From RZZS01 sp964491785 (GTDB taxonomy: Bacteria > Pseudomonadota > Alphaproteobacteria > Micavibrionales > Micavibrionaceae): DNA of 64,000 bases. Shown here in pieces: positions 29,970 to 38,715 of this stretch (position 1 is the first letter of the stretch; the number at the start of each line of letters is the position of its first letter). The DNA lies in the NCBI GenBank assembly GCA_964491785.1, contig CAZBGS010000009.1, forward strand, positions 1 to 64,000, written 5' to 3'. The translations under genes and the position numbers were made by a program. Under the pieces are notes generated by a model. The model had not been told where the DNA came from and searched no databases. It saw only the letters and a list, made by a program, of their open reading frames with translations.

Positions 29970-32149
29970 CTTTTCTCTCCTGCGGGCACAACAACTTTCC
30001 CGGCGCTCAATGCCTCCAGCACCTTGTCCCTCGACCCGTCCAGCACCAGCCTTCCCTGATCGACGAGTATCAGCCGGTCGACCAGACCGAGTAACTGCTG
30101 CCGGTGCGTTACGAGTATAAGGGTCTTGTCCTTCGCCTGCTCGGCGATATGACGGCGGAAAGCCTCCTCCGCCTGCATGTCCATGGCGTTGGTAGGCTCG
30201 TCGCAGACGATGATATTCGGGTTCGTCAGCATCGCTCTGGCCAGCGCTACCGCCTGCCTCTGTCCTCCGGACAGGCCTTCGCCCCTCTCGCCCACCGGGG
30301 CATCGTAACCCATGGGATGCCGCTGGATGAATTCATGCACCCCGGCATCCTGGGAGGCCTTAAGGATATCCTCTTCGCTTGCCTGCGGCCGGCTGAGGGT
30401 TATGTTCTCGCGCACCGAGCCGCTGAACAGAACCACGTCCTGCGCGATATATCCGACGCTCCGGCGCAAATCGGCAGGATCGATCTGCCTGTAATCGGTG
30501 TCATCGACGAGAATAGTTCCCTCGTTCGGTTCGTACAGCCCTAGCATCAGCCGCGCAATCGTACTCTTGCCCGATCCTATGCGCCCGATGATCCCGACTT
30601 TCTCGCCGGGATTGACGACGAATGAAATATTGTCCAGTACCTTGCTCGCCGTTCCGGGATAGGCAAAACCCACCTTGTCGAAGGTGATTTTCCCTTTAAG
30701 GTCTGGCCGGTGCAAAAATTGCTTGTGCCTTGGCCGCTCCACCGGCTTCGACATTATATCGTTCAGGGTCTTGAATGAATTCCGCGCCTGATGATAGCGC
30801 GTCATCAGATTGGCTATCTGCCCGATAGGGGCGATTGCCCTTCCCCCCAGAATGACGCAGGCGATCAGCGCTCCCATGCTGATCGCCGAATCCCGCACCA
30901 GATACATTCCGAGCAGCACCACGGCGATGGTGGCGCCCTGTTGCAGGAATACGGCCACATTGACCCCGAGAGCGGAGAAGAATCGCGATTTCTGACTCCA
31001 TGCCGCGTTCTCTCCGACCAGATCCCCGTACCTTGCCCGCATCCTGCCGTCCGCACCGATGGCCTTGATGGTTTCAAGTCCGTGGATTGCCTCCACCAGC
31101 AGTCCATGCTTGGACTCTGCCGTTTGCAGCGACTTTCCCACCATTCGCCGCAAGGGCACCTGAAGCAGAATGCCGGTGACTACCACGATGATGATAAGGC
31201 TGGCCAGAAGAAAGGCTATCGGCCCGCCAAGCAGGTAGATCACGAACAGAAAGAAAAGGCTGAACGGCAGATCGACGATCGCGGTAAGCGAGGCGGAAGT
31301 CAGGAAGTCCCTCACCGAATCGAAATCCCGCAGCATATTGGCGAAGACCCCGCTTGAACGCGGACGTCCTGCAAGCTTCATGTCCATGACCTGATCGAAA
31401 ATGCGCCTTGCCGCGATGACGTCTATCTTCCTGCCCGCCAGATCGATGTAATACCCCCTCAGGGTGCGGACGATAAAATCGAAACCGAAGACGATCAGCG
31501 CCCCCAGTGCCAGCGCCCACCCTGTCTCGGTGGCATTGTTCGGGATGACCTTATTGTAGAAAGTCATGATGAAAATCGGCGATGTCAGTGCGAAGACATT
31601 TATAAGAATGGCGGCAATGATCACCTGGCCGTAGGTTTGCCGGTTCTCCAGAAACGCGCTCCAGAACCAGTGGTTTTCGGCGTAATCCTCGTCTTGCCTC
31701 TCTTCCGTCCCTTGAAGGTAGTCGCCTTTGGGATGGATGAATATCGCATGTCCGGTATAGCTCTTCTCAAGCTCTGAAAGCTTGACCTTGATAACCTCGC
31801 CGTTCTCCGGCGAGAAGACCAGCGCCAGATCCTTTTCCCTCTCGTACCGCACCAGCACGCAGGCGAGATCCTTTTCAAGGACAAGCACCGCTGGAAGAAC
31901 CGGAGAAGGAATCCTGTCGATGTTTTTTCTGAAGACAATTCTGCTTTTAAGCGACAGACGGGAAGCGGCCTCGCAGAAAAGCTGCGGCCCCATACCTCTC
32001 GCGTCATAGGCCAGCCCCGCCCGGATAGCCTCGGCGGATTTGGCCTTGCCGAAATGTCCGGTAAGAAAAACCAGGCAGTCAAGCAGCGGATCGACGTCGG
32101 TCGAGACAGACCTGTTACCCGGAATCTTTTGAACTGTTTGTTTGGTCAT
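29966..32149 (-). CDS. Type I secretion ABC exporter, LapB/LssB type
   Basis: 727 aa. An amino-terminal C39-like domain (about 18-140) keeps a Cys at 25 (LLDCL) but has no His at the expected partner site (CVLVRYE), so it should bind rather than cut substrates. The membrane domain spans about 170-450. The ATPase has Walker A GRIGSGKST (522-530), signature LSGGQRQ and Walker B IIVCDEP. This architecture is that of exporters of giant RTX adhesins. It starts at ATG 32149 (AAGG upstream) inside the end of the tolC-like gene. Confidence 0.94.
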   Translation of the reverse strand: MTKQTVQKIPGNRSVSTDVDPLLDCLVFLTGHFGKAKSAEAIRAGLAYDARGMGPQLFCEAASRLSLKSRIVFRKNIDRIPSPVLPAVLVLEKDLACVLVRYEREKDLALVFSPENGEVIKVKLSELEKSYTGHAIFIHPKGDYLQGTEERQDEDYAENHWFWSAFLENRQTYGQVIIAAILINVFALTSPIFIMTFYNKVIPNNATETGWALALGALIVFGFDFIVRTLRGYYIDLAGRKIDVIAARRIFDQVMDMKLAGRPRSSGVFANMLRDFDSVRDFLTSASLTAIVDLPFSLFFLFVIYLLGGPIAFLLASLIIIVVVTGILLQVPLRRMVGKSLQTAESKHGLLVEAIHGLETIKAIGADGRMRARYGDLVGENAAWSQKSRFFSALGVNVAVFLQQGATIAVVLLGMYLVRDSAISMGALIACVILGGRAIAPIGQIANLMTRYHQARNSFKTLNDIMSKPVERPRHKQFLHRPDLKGKITFDKVGFAYPGTASKVLDNISFVVNPGEKVGIIGRIGSGKSTIARLMLGLYEPNEGTILVDDTDYRQIDPADLRRSVGYIAQDVVLFSGSVRENITLSRPQASEEDILKASQDAGVHEFIQRHPMGYDAPVGERGEGLSGGQRQAVALARAMLTNPNIIVCDEPTNAMDMQAEEAFRRHIAEQAKDKTLILVTHRQQLLGLVDRLILVDQGRLVLDGSRDKVLEALSAGKVVVPAGEKR

Positions 32150-33461
32150 TTGCCGGCCTTATGTTAAGAGCTGACTGTAACTTGCCGGATCTGGCGAGAA
32201 CATTGTGTTTGGCGGCTAGCAGCTCGTACCTTGCGGCAATTTCTTCCATTGTGGCGACAAAATGCTGATTTTCTGCCTGAACCAGTTGCAGCAGTGTCAC
32301 CGCCCCGCCTTCGAACTGGTTCTTGTAGACTTTTACCAGAGCCTCATGCAATGCCGCCCTGCGCTGATTCAACTGAAACTGTTTGTCTGCGGCATCCATA
32401 TTGGCGTATGCCGATCTGATTTCCCGCTCAAGTATTCTGCTTCTCTCATTAACTTTTGTCAGAGAGTTGTAATATTCATGGCGCTTTTTCTGAATTCGGT
32501 CTATCTGCTCGCCTCCCAGCGAGAAGTTCCAGTTCACCCTGACCATGCCCTTGGCGTCGATTACTTCACCGCCGATGCGGTCGTCCACGTCTTTCTTGTA
32601 ATAGGAAAGCTCGGCGTTGAGTTCCGGGTAAAGCGCGCTTTTTTCGATCCCGATTTCCTTCTCCATCGCTTCGGCGCGGTACGAGGTGGTAGTGATTGCC
32701 GGATGGTTGGCGAGCGCATCGGTAACCGCGAAATCGACGTCCGTAATGATCTCCTGAGAATACTCGGGCAGTTTCATTTCCCCTTCGGGATAATGCCCGG
32801 TCAGTTCGGCATAGGTGATTCTGGCGATATCAAGACGTCTTTCGCTCTCGTTCAGAAATCTTTCCATGGTGATGCGCATGTCGTTGGCCTGCTGCAACTC
32901 GGCTTCATGCGCCGCTCCGCTGTCCACCATAGTTTTGATCCGGCTGATCTGGTCGTCGATCCGCTCGGCATATTCCTTGATTCTGGCTCTCTCCTCGGAG
33001 ACCCGGAGCACCCCAAAATAGGCGATGGCCGTCTGGTACGCCAGTTCTTCGCGCACGCTGACGATATCGTCATTGGCAGCCGCGCGCCGGGATTCGGCGG
33101 CGCCCACCCGGTTCGGCGTCCGAAATCCGTCGAAAAGCATCTGGCTTAAAGTTATCCCGCCCTCATGCTGCCATGAATAATCGCTGTCCCTGCTCACGCT
33201 TAAGCCTCGGCTGGTGCTGTTGTCGCCGTAGACCCGTCCCGAAGCGGCGTTTACCCGCAGCCTTGGGAAATAACCCGCGAACTGCTCTTCCTGATTCTCT
33301 ATCGCCGCATCCCTGGCCGCTATGGCCGCTTCGACCGTGGGATGATTGTTGAGTGCGGTTTCGACCGCCTCCTCAAGTGACTCTGCGCTGGCCGCGGCTG
33401 CCGGGGCCAGAATCGCCAGGGCGCTGGAGAAGAAGAGCAATTTTCTTAAATAATCGACCAT
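32115..33461 (-). CDS. TolC-family outer membrane channel protein
   Basis: 448 aa. A signal peptide (cleavage near ASAES, about residue 26) is followed by two repeats of the outer membrane efflux (OEP) domain, typical TolC/LapE coiled-coil segments, and FEGGAVTLLQLVQAENQ close to the end. It forms the outer-membrane exit of the type I secretion machine. First gene of the operon tolC-ABC-hlyD-cyclase, overlapping the ABC gene by 35 bases. Upstream sequence to 33563 is intergenic with no gene seen. Confidence 0.93.
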   Translation of the reverse strand: MVDYLRKLLFFSSALAILAPAAAASAESLEEAVETALNNHPTVEAAIAARDAAIENQEEQFAGYFPRLRVNAASGRVYGDNSTSRGLSVSRDSDYSWQHEGGITLSQMLFDGFRTPNRVGAAESRRAAANDDIVSVREELAYQTAIAYFGVLRVSEERARIKEYAERIDDQISRIKTMVDSGAAHEAELQQANDMRITMERFLNESERRLDIARITYAELTGHYPEGEMKLPEYSQEIITDVDFAVTDALANHPAITTTSYRAEAMEKEIGIEKSALYPELNAELSYYKKDVDDRIGGEVIDAKGMVRVNWNFSLGGEQIDRIQKKRHEYYNSLTKVNERSRILEREIRSAYANMDAADKQFQLNQRRAALHEALVKVYKNQFEGGAVTLLQLVQAENQHFVATMEEIAARYELLAAKHNVLARSGKLQSALNIRPANDQTNSSKDSG

Positions 33462-33719
33462 GGTTGTGGCTTTGCAAAAGAGGGGAGATACAGGTTGTCG
33501 CCAGTTAAATCCTAGACAAAACCGAAGATTAGCGCAAGGTGATTAATAAAAGGTTTAAAAACGGTGGAAGCGGAAAGCAGCATTTTTGCAACTGGTCTTT
33601 ATTTCTTTCAGAAAAAACGCGTCCGGGGCTTCACAAAGACTTCTCTATCGTGCAAATTCATAGGCGCTGTCAAAAAGCGAAAGGCAAGTTTTAACTCACA
33701 GAAAATGGGGATGCCGTTT

Positions 33720-34982
33720 ATGGCCTTGAGAATTGCAGTTCAGAAAGAAACCGGCGCTGACGAAACACGGGTCGCGGCCACGCCCGACACGGTGAAGAAA
33801 TACGTCGCCATGGGCTTCGAAGTGACCGTTGAATCCGGAGCCGGGGAAAGATCGTGCTTCACCGACGAAATGTACAGGGATGCCGGTGCCGCAATAGCAA
33901 AAACTCCCGGCGAAACCGCCAAAGGCGCGGATATCGTCCTGCGCGTGTCGGCCCCGGCTTCCGGGGAAATTCAGGATTTTCCCAAAGGCTGCATTCTGAT
34001 CGCCATGCTTGCGCCTCATAAAAACGAGAAACTTGTAAAGGATCTCGCCTCCGCAGGCGTAACCGCGATGGCCATGGAACTGCTGCCGCGGATCACAAGG
34101 GCTCAGGCGATGGACGTCCTGTCCTCGCAGTCGAACCTGGCCGGATACAAGGCCGTGCTTGACGCCGCCGAGCATTTTACCCGCGCCTTCCCGATGATGA
34201 TGACCGCCGCCGGAACGATAGCCCCGGCCAGGGTATTCGTCATGGGCGCCGGCGTCGCCGGTCTTCAGGCTATCGCCACCGCGCGGCGTCTTGGCGCTGT
34301 CGTTTCCGCGACCGACGTCCGTCCCGCCGCCAGGGAACAGGTCGCCTCGCTCGGCGCCAGCTTCGTCGCCGTCGAGGACGAGGAGTTCCGGCAGGCTGAA
34401 ACCGCGGGCGGCTATGCAAAAGAAATGTCCGCTGAATACAGGAAGAAGCAACAGGCGCTGATCGAGGAAACCATCCGCAAGCAGGACATCGTCATTACCA
34501 CCGCCCTCATCCCCGGCAGGCCCGCTCCGAAACTGATCAGCGAGGCCATGGTCAAATCGATGAAACAGGGCTCGGTTATCGTGGATCTCGCTGCGGAATC
34601 CGGCGGCAACTGCGAACTCTCGCAGGCCGGAAAAGTGGTTAAAAAGCACGGCGTGACCATAATCGCCCATAACAACTTCGCCGGACGCCTCGCCACGGAC
34701 GCCTCGGCCCTTTACGCCAAAAATTTACTCAACCTTGTGGCTCTGCTGGTCAAGGAAGGCAAAATTGCGCTCAATAGCGAGGACGAGATCATCAGAGCCA
34801 TCACCCTGACCGGTGGCGGCAAGACTGCCGAAGCTCCCGCGCCAAAAGCCGAAAAGGAAAAGAAAGTTCCGGACGCGCCGCAGGAAACACCCTCCAAAGA
34901 CGAAGCGAAGCCGAAATCACCGGCCAAAAAGGCTCCGGCGAAAAAGAAGGCTTCTTCTCCCAAAAGCGAAACCAGGGAATAA
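33720..34982 (+). CDS. pntAA: NAD(P) transhydrogenase subunit alpha part 1, with a basic C-terminal tail
   Basis: Cytoplasmic NAD(H)-binding domain I of proton-translocating transhydrogenase, which makes NADPH using the proton gradient. It has the alanine dehydrogenase/PNT fold, the nucleotide loop VMGAGVAGLQAIATARRLGA and the RPAAREQVASLGASF segment. Start ATG at 33720 with GGGGA eight bases upstream; an in-frame ATG three codons earlier is possible. After the normal end (about residue 370) an extra tail of roughly 50 residues rich in Lys, Pro, Ala and Glu is added, unusual for the family. First of three genes. Confidence 0.94.
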   Translation: MALRIAVQKETGADETRVAATPDTVKKYVAMGFEVTVESGAGERSCFTDEMYRDAGAAIAKTPGETAKGADIVLRVSAPASGEIQDFPKGCILIAMLAPHKNEKLVKDLASAGVTAMAMELLPRITRAQAMDVLSSQSNLAGYKAVLDAAEHFTRAFPMMMTAAGTIAPARVFVMGAGVAGLQAIATARRLGAVVSATDVRPAAREQVASLGASFVAVEDEEFRQAETAGGYAKEMSAEYRKKQQALIEETIRKQDIVITTALIPGRPAPKLISEAMVKSMKQGSVIVDLAAESGGNCELSQAGKVVKKHGVTIIAHNNFAGRLATDASALYAKNLLNLVALLVKEGKIALNSEDEIIRAITLTGGGKTAEAPAPKAEKEKKVPDAPQETPSKDEAKPKSPAKKAPAKKKASSPKSETRE

Positions 34983-35002
34983 CACGAGAGGAATAACCAA
35001 AA

Positions 35003-35461
35003 ATGTCTAATAACCCCGCTATCGAAACGACCGCTAAAGTCGCCGCGCAGCAAGGCATAACCGACAAGGCCGCGGAACTCGCCAATATGGCGAGCGAACT
35101 GGCGAAGCAGGCTTACGAACTGGGCGTTCAGGTAAGCGATCTGGCCGCTGCCGGTCACGGAACCGGCGGCTTCTTCATGACCGGCCTTACCGTTTTCGCG
35201 CTGGCCTGCTTCGTAGGTTATTATGTCGTCTGGCGCGTTACTCCGGCCCTGCATTCCCCGCTGATGGGCATCACCAACGCCATCTCGTCGGTTATCATCG
35301 TCGGCGCGGTCATCGCTCTCGGCGCGGGCGGCGAAGGGCAGGAAGTTTCCGGCTTCTCGCAGTTTCTCGCATTTCTCGCGGTAACTCTGGCCTCCGTAAA
35401 CATCTTCGGCGGCTTCATCATCACGCGGCGCATGCTGCACATGTTCAAGAAAAAGGCTTAG
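35003..35461 (+). CDS. pntAB: NAD(P) transhydrogenase subunit alpha part 2
   Basis: 152 aa. After a hydrophilic amino end, three membrane segments (about 57-77, 88-110, 120-140) match the small alpha-2 subunit that forms part of the proton channel. Its last motif FGGFIITRRMLHMFKKK is characteristic. Lies 20 bases after pntAA and 17 before pntB. Confidence 0.95.
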   Translation: MSNNPAIETTAKVAAQQGITDKAAELANMASELAKQAYELGVQVSDLAAAGHGTGGFFMTGLTVFALACFVGYYVVWRVTPALHSPLMGITNAISSVIIVGAVIALGAGGEGQEVSGFSQFLAFLAVTLASVNIFGGFIITRRMLHMFKKKA

Positions 35462-35478
35462 AGAGAAGGATCTGGCAG

Positions 35479-36864
35479 ATGGATAATTTTTCCGCGTTAA
35501 TATATCTCGTTGCCGCTGTGTGCTTCATCATGGCGCTGCGCGGCCTTTCGCATCCCGAAAGCGCGAGATCCGGCGTCGTATATGGCATATCGGGCATGGC
35601 CCTTGCCGTGGTCGCCACTTTCTTTACCGTAAGCAGCTCGCATATCTGGATACTGCTCGGCATCGTTCTCGGCGGCGGAATAGGTGCGGCTATCGCCAAT
35701 AAGATACAGATGACCGCACTGCCGCAGCTTATGGCAGCCTTTCACTCGCTCGTAGGTATCGCCGCGGTGTTCGTCGCTGCCGCCGCCTTCTACAATCCCG
35801 AGGCCTACGGCATCGGCGTCGAAGGCAGCATCCATGCCGTCAGCCTGATCGAAATGGCCCTGGGCAGCGCTATCGGCGCGCTTACCTTTACCGGCTCGAT
35901 CATCGCCTGGGGCAAGCTTCAGGGGACGATAAGCGGCAAGCCTCTGGTATTCCAGGGACAGCATGCGATGAACGCTTTGCTTGGCGGACTGCTGTTCCTT
36001 GCCGTCATCCTGTTCGTCGCCACCCAAAGCGGTTTCTGGTTCTGGTTCCTGGTTCTGCTGGCGCTCGTTCTCGGAGTTCTGATGATCGTGCCGATCGGCG
36101 GCGCGGACATGCCGGTTATCGTATCGATGCTCAACTCCTATTCCGGATGGGCCGCGGCGGGTATCGGCTTTACGCTGCACAACAACCTCCTGATCATCAC
36201 CGGCGCTCTTGTCGGCGCTTCCGGAGCGATTCTCTCTTATATAATGTGCAAGGCGATGAACCGCTCCTTCGTCAGCGTCCTGCTCGGCGGCTTTGGCGGG
36301 GAGCAGTCGGCCGGTTCAGGCGCGGATTTGGGCGACCGAAGCGCCAAAATCGGCGCTGCTGAAGACGCCGCCTACATCATGAAGAACGCCGGCAAGGTGG
36401 TCATCGTCCCCGGTTACGGCATGGCCGTGGCCCAGGCCCAGCACGCGGTTCGCGAAATGGCCGACATCCTCAAGAAAGAAGGCGTCGACGTTAAATACGC
36501 GATCCACCCCGTCGCCGGTCGTATGCCCGGCCACATGAACGTTCTCCTTGCCGAAGCCAACGTCCCCTATGACGAGGTCTTCGAGCTTGAGGACATCAAC
36601 CGCGACTTTAACCAGACGGACGTCGTTTACGTCATCGGCGCCAACGACATTACCAACCCTGCCGCCAAGACCGACCCGCAATCGCCGATCTACGGCATGC
36701 CGGTTCTCGACGTCGAAAACGCCCGCACGGTGCTGTTCGTGAAGCGCTCTTTAGGCTCAGGCTATGCCGGTGTCGACAACCCGCTGTTCTATCGCGACAA
36801 CACCATGATGCTCCTGGGCGACGCCAAAAAAATGACCGAGGAGATCATCAAGGCACTGGAATAG
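35479..36864 (+). CDS. pntB: NAD(P) transhydrogenase subunit beta
   Basis: 461 aa. The amino half is membrane-embedded (8-9 segments); the carboxy part (about 290-461) is the NADP(H)-binding domain III with VIVPGYGMAVAQAQHAV, the VKYAIHPVAGRMPGHMNVLLAEA stretch and GANDITNPAA. Completes the pntAA-AB-B operon. Confidence 0.97.
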   Translation: MDNFSALIYLVAAVCFIMALRGLSHPESARSGVVYGISGMALAVVATFFTVSSSHIWILLGIVLGGGIGAAIANKIQMTALPQLMAAFHSLVGIAAVFVAAAAFYNPEAYGIGVEGSIHAVSLIEMALGSAIGALTFTGSIIAWGKLQGTISGKPLVFQGQHAMNALLGGLLFLAVILFVATQSGFWFWFLVLLALVLGVLMIVPIGGADMPVIVSMLNSYSGWAAAGIGFTLHNNLLIITGALVGASGAILSYIMCKAMNRSFVSVLLGGFGGEQSAGSGADLGDRSAKIGAAEDAAYIMKNAGKVVIVPGYGMAVAQAQHAVREMADILKKEGVDVKYAIHPVAGRMPGHMNVLLAEANVPYDEVFELEDINRDFNQTDVVYVIGANDITNPAAKTDPQSPIYGMPVLDVENARTVLFVKRSLGSGYAGVDNPLFYRDNTMMLLGDAKKMTEEIIKALE

Positions 36865-36876
36865 AAAGGAAAACTC

Positions 36877-37362
36877 ATGAAGTTGTCTGTATCCCGGAAG
36901 GTTTTCCTAGCGGCATTTGTCTTGACCTTCCTCTCGTCCGGGGCACCCTTTGCACAGGTAGGATGCACCATGATCGGCTGCGTCAGTGGACTGACAATAA
37001 ATTTCGATGATGGCAAATGGCTTCCGGGGGAATACCATTTCGACTTGATTGCCGACGGTACGGCCTACCACTGCCAGGGCTCTCTGCCTTTCAGGAGTTG
37101 CGAAAACAATGTTATCTGCGATCGTGAGGGCATCATGATCGGTGAATCCGGATGCGCCATGCCTCCGGAAACACATGGTTTTTTTGCCGTGATGATGGAA
37201 GAAATTCCCGGCTCCATATCCTTGACCGTTAAGCACGAAAGCGGCCGCGAATACCAGTTTTCCTCTGGCGTTGAGCCGCAATGCGGCTACCCCAACGGCA
37301 AGGAATGCGATATCGAACCTTGTTGCTCGGCTGTTTTAAATCAGAAGTTGGAATGGAAGTAG
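36877..37362 (+). CDS. Cysteine-rich secreted protein of unknown function
   Basis: 161 aa; not recognised. A signal peptide (hydrophobic about 9-22, cleavage near PFAQ) is followed by a mature part with ten cysteines (GCTMIGC near its start; CQG, SCEN, ICDR and GCAM; then QCGYPNGKECDIEPCC near the end), so an oxidised, disulfide-rich periplasmic protein is likely. ATG at 36877, 12 bases after pntB with AAAGGA upstream, so it is probably expressed with the pnt operon, though nothing suggests a role in transhydrogenation. Confidence 0.7.
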   Translation: MKLSVSRKVFLAAFVLTFLSSGAPFAQVGCTMIGCVSGLTINFDDGKWLPGEYHFDLIADGTAYHCQGSLPFRSCENNVICDREGIMIGESGCAMPPETHGFFAVMMEEIPGSISLTVKHESGREYQFSSGVEPQCGYPNGKECDIEPCCSAVLNQKLEWK

Positions 37363-37418
37363 CCTGATATCAGGTTATTAAGCTTTGTGACTTCAATGCC
37401 TTGTATTAACATAGCGCG

Positions 37419-38432
37419 ATGAGCATTCCAGATTCGAATTCACTGCCGCCGCTTGAAGAACGCTTTCTGCCCCCGGAAGGGTGGCGCTGGCACAGCTTTC
37501 GCAACCCGCAAGGCAAAACCCTGCGCTTTGGCACCGTGTCCCCGAAAAGCCGCATACCTCATGCCGTCGTGGTGTGCCTGCCGGGTCTTTCTGAATTTGG
37601 CGAGAAGTATTTTGAGCTGGCAAGGGATCTGCTTGACCGCAATCTCTCCTTCTGGATTCTCGACTGGCAGGGGCAGGGCGGGTCGGATCGTCATTTCGCC
37701 TCTTCGGGAAGACGGCATTCAACCGGCTTCCAGCAGGATGTCGCCGATCTTCATTACTTTATCATGGAGTACGTCAAGCATTCTGCCGTCCACCCGGATG
37801 TTGGACGCATACCCCTAGTTATGCTTGGCCATTCTCTGGGCGGGAATATAGGCCTTCACTATATGCATGAATATCCAGATGTATTTAACTGCGCCGCTCT
37901 TAACGCTCCGATGCTCGGAATATGCGCGATCAAAATGCCACTGGTTCTGGCGCAGGTAATAACTGCCATGGTCAGCCTTCCTTTTGGAGGTCTCTACGCA
38001 TATGGCGAAAGCGACTGGAAGGAATCATGGCGCGGCGCTTATGAGGACGGGCCTTTCTCAAGCGATCCTGCGCGCAGTCGTATCCATAACGCCTGGTGCC
38101 GACATGATTCGCGCCTGCAGGCTGGCGGAGTAACCTATCGCTGGGTGTTCGAGGCTTGCCGCTCCTGCTACGGTGTGCAAAAAAAGAATTATCTTGAATC
38201 CATAAAGACCCCTGTCATGATCCATATTTCCGGCAAGGACGAGTTTGTCGACAACGAAGCTATACGGTCGGCTGCGCTCCGGCTGCCGGACTGCACACTC
38301 ATCGATAACCCGCACGCCAGACATGAAACCCTGATGGAAAGGGATGAAATCAGGAACGGCTTTCTTAACGCTTTTGACAACCTTGTCAAAACCTGCGTAA
38401 TTGACAGACCCGAGAGCTTGAAACCGTTCTGA
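37419..38432 (+). CDS. Alpha/beta hydrolase (serine aminopeptidase S33 / lysophospholipase-like)
   Basis: 337 aa. Oxyanion region CLPGLSEFGEKYFELA and nucleophile elbow GHSLGG with Ser139. The likely acid is Asp274 or Asp278 (GKDEFVDN) and the His is 302 (ARHETLMERDEI). The overall pattern is that of PldB/monoacylglycerol-lipase-like hydrolases. No signal peptide, so it should be cytoplasmic or loosely membrane-bound. Substrate not predictable. Confidence 0.88.
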   Translation: MSIPDSNSLPPLEERFLPPEGWRWHSFRNPQGKTLRFGTVSPKSRIPHAVVVCLPGLSEFGEKYFELARDLLDRNLSFWILDWQGQGGSDRHFASSGRRHSTGFQQDVADLHYFIMEYVKHSAVHPDVGRIPLVMLGHSLGGNIGLHYMHEYPDVFNCAALNAPMLGICAIKMPLVLAQVITAMVSLPFGGLYAYGESDWKESWRGAYEDGPFSSDPARSRIHNAWCRHDSRLQAGGVTYRWVFEACRSCYGVQKKNYLESIKTPVMIHISGKDEFVDNEAIRSAALRLPDCTLIDNPHARHETLMERDEIRNGFLNAFDNLVKTCVIDRPESLKPF

Positions 38433-38478
38433 GAACAAGGCAAAGTAGCTAACATGATAATCAGGAGCATATGCACCC

Positions 38479-38715
38479 ATGAAACTTCCGGAAAATAGCA
38501 AAGAAGATCGTCTTAGCGACAGGATACTTTTTGCCCTCGAACTGGCTCTCGAACAGGAGTCGGCTGAAATAGCCGAAAAGCTGGTGCACGCGCTCGATAT
38601 GTCGATGACCCGCAACACCGGCGGCGGAGAGTTCGTGGAGCGCAGGGACTACCCGCCCTCCATAGAAACCGCCCTCAAAAAACTGAATGAAATCAGGGCC
38701 CGGAATAAGCTGTAA
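38479..38715 (+). CDS. Small hypothetical protein
   Basis: 78 aa, acidic/helical start (KEDRLSDRILFALELALEQESAEIAEKLVHALDMSM) and a basic end. Not recognised. AGGAG lies 13 bases upstream of the ATG. Its last 23 bases overlap the end of ligA on the other strand, so the genes converge. Codon pattern is coding-like, and alphaproteobacterial genomes often carry such small genes. Confidence 0.55.
   Translation: MKLPENSKEDRLSDRILFALELALEQESAEIAEKLVHALDMSMTRNTGGGEFVERRDYPPSIETALKKLNEIRARNKL

Noticed and set aside
29966..32149. Active C39 bacteriocin peptidase in the exporter
   Set aside because: A Cys is present but the partner His is missing, so a leader-cutting peptidase is not supported.
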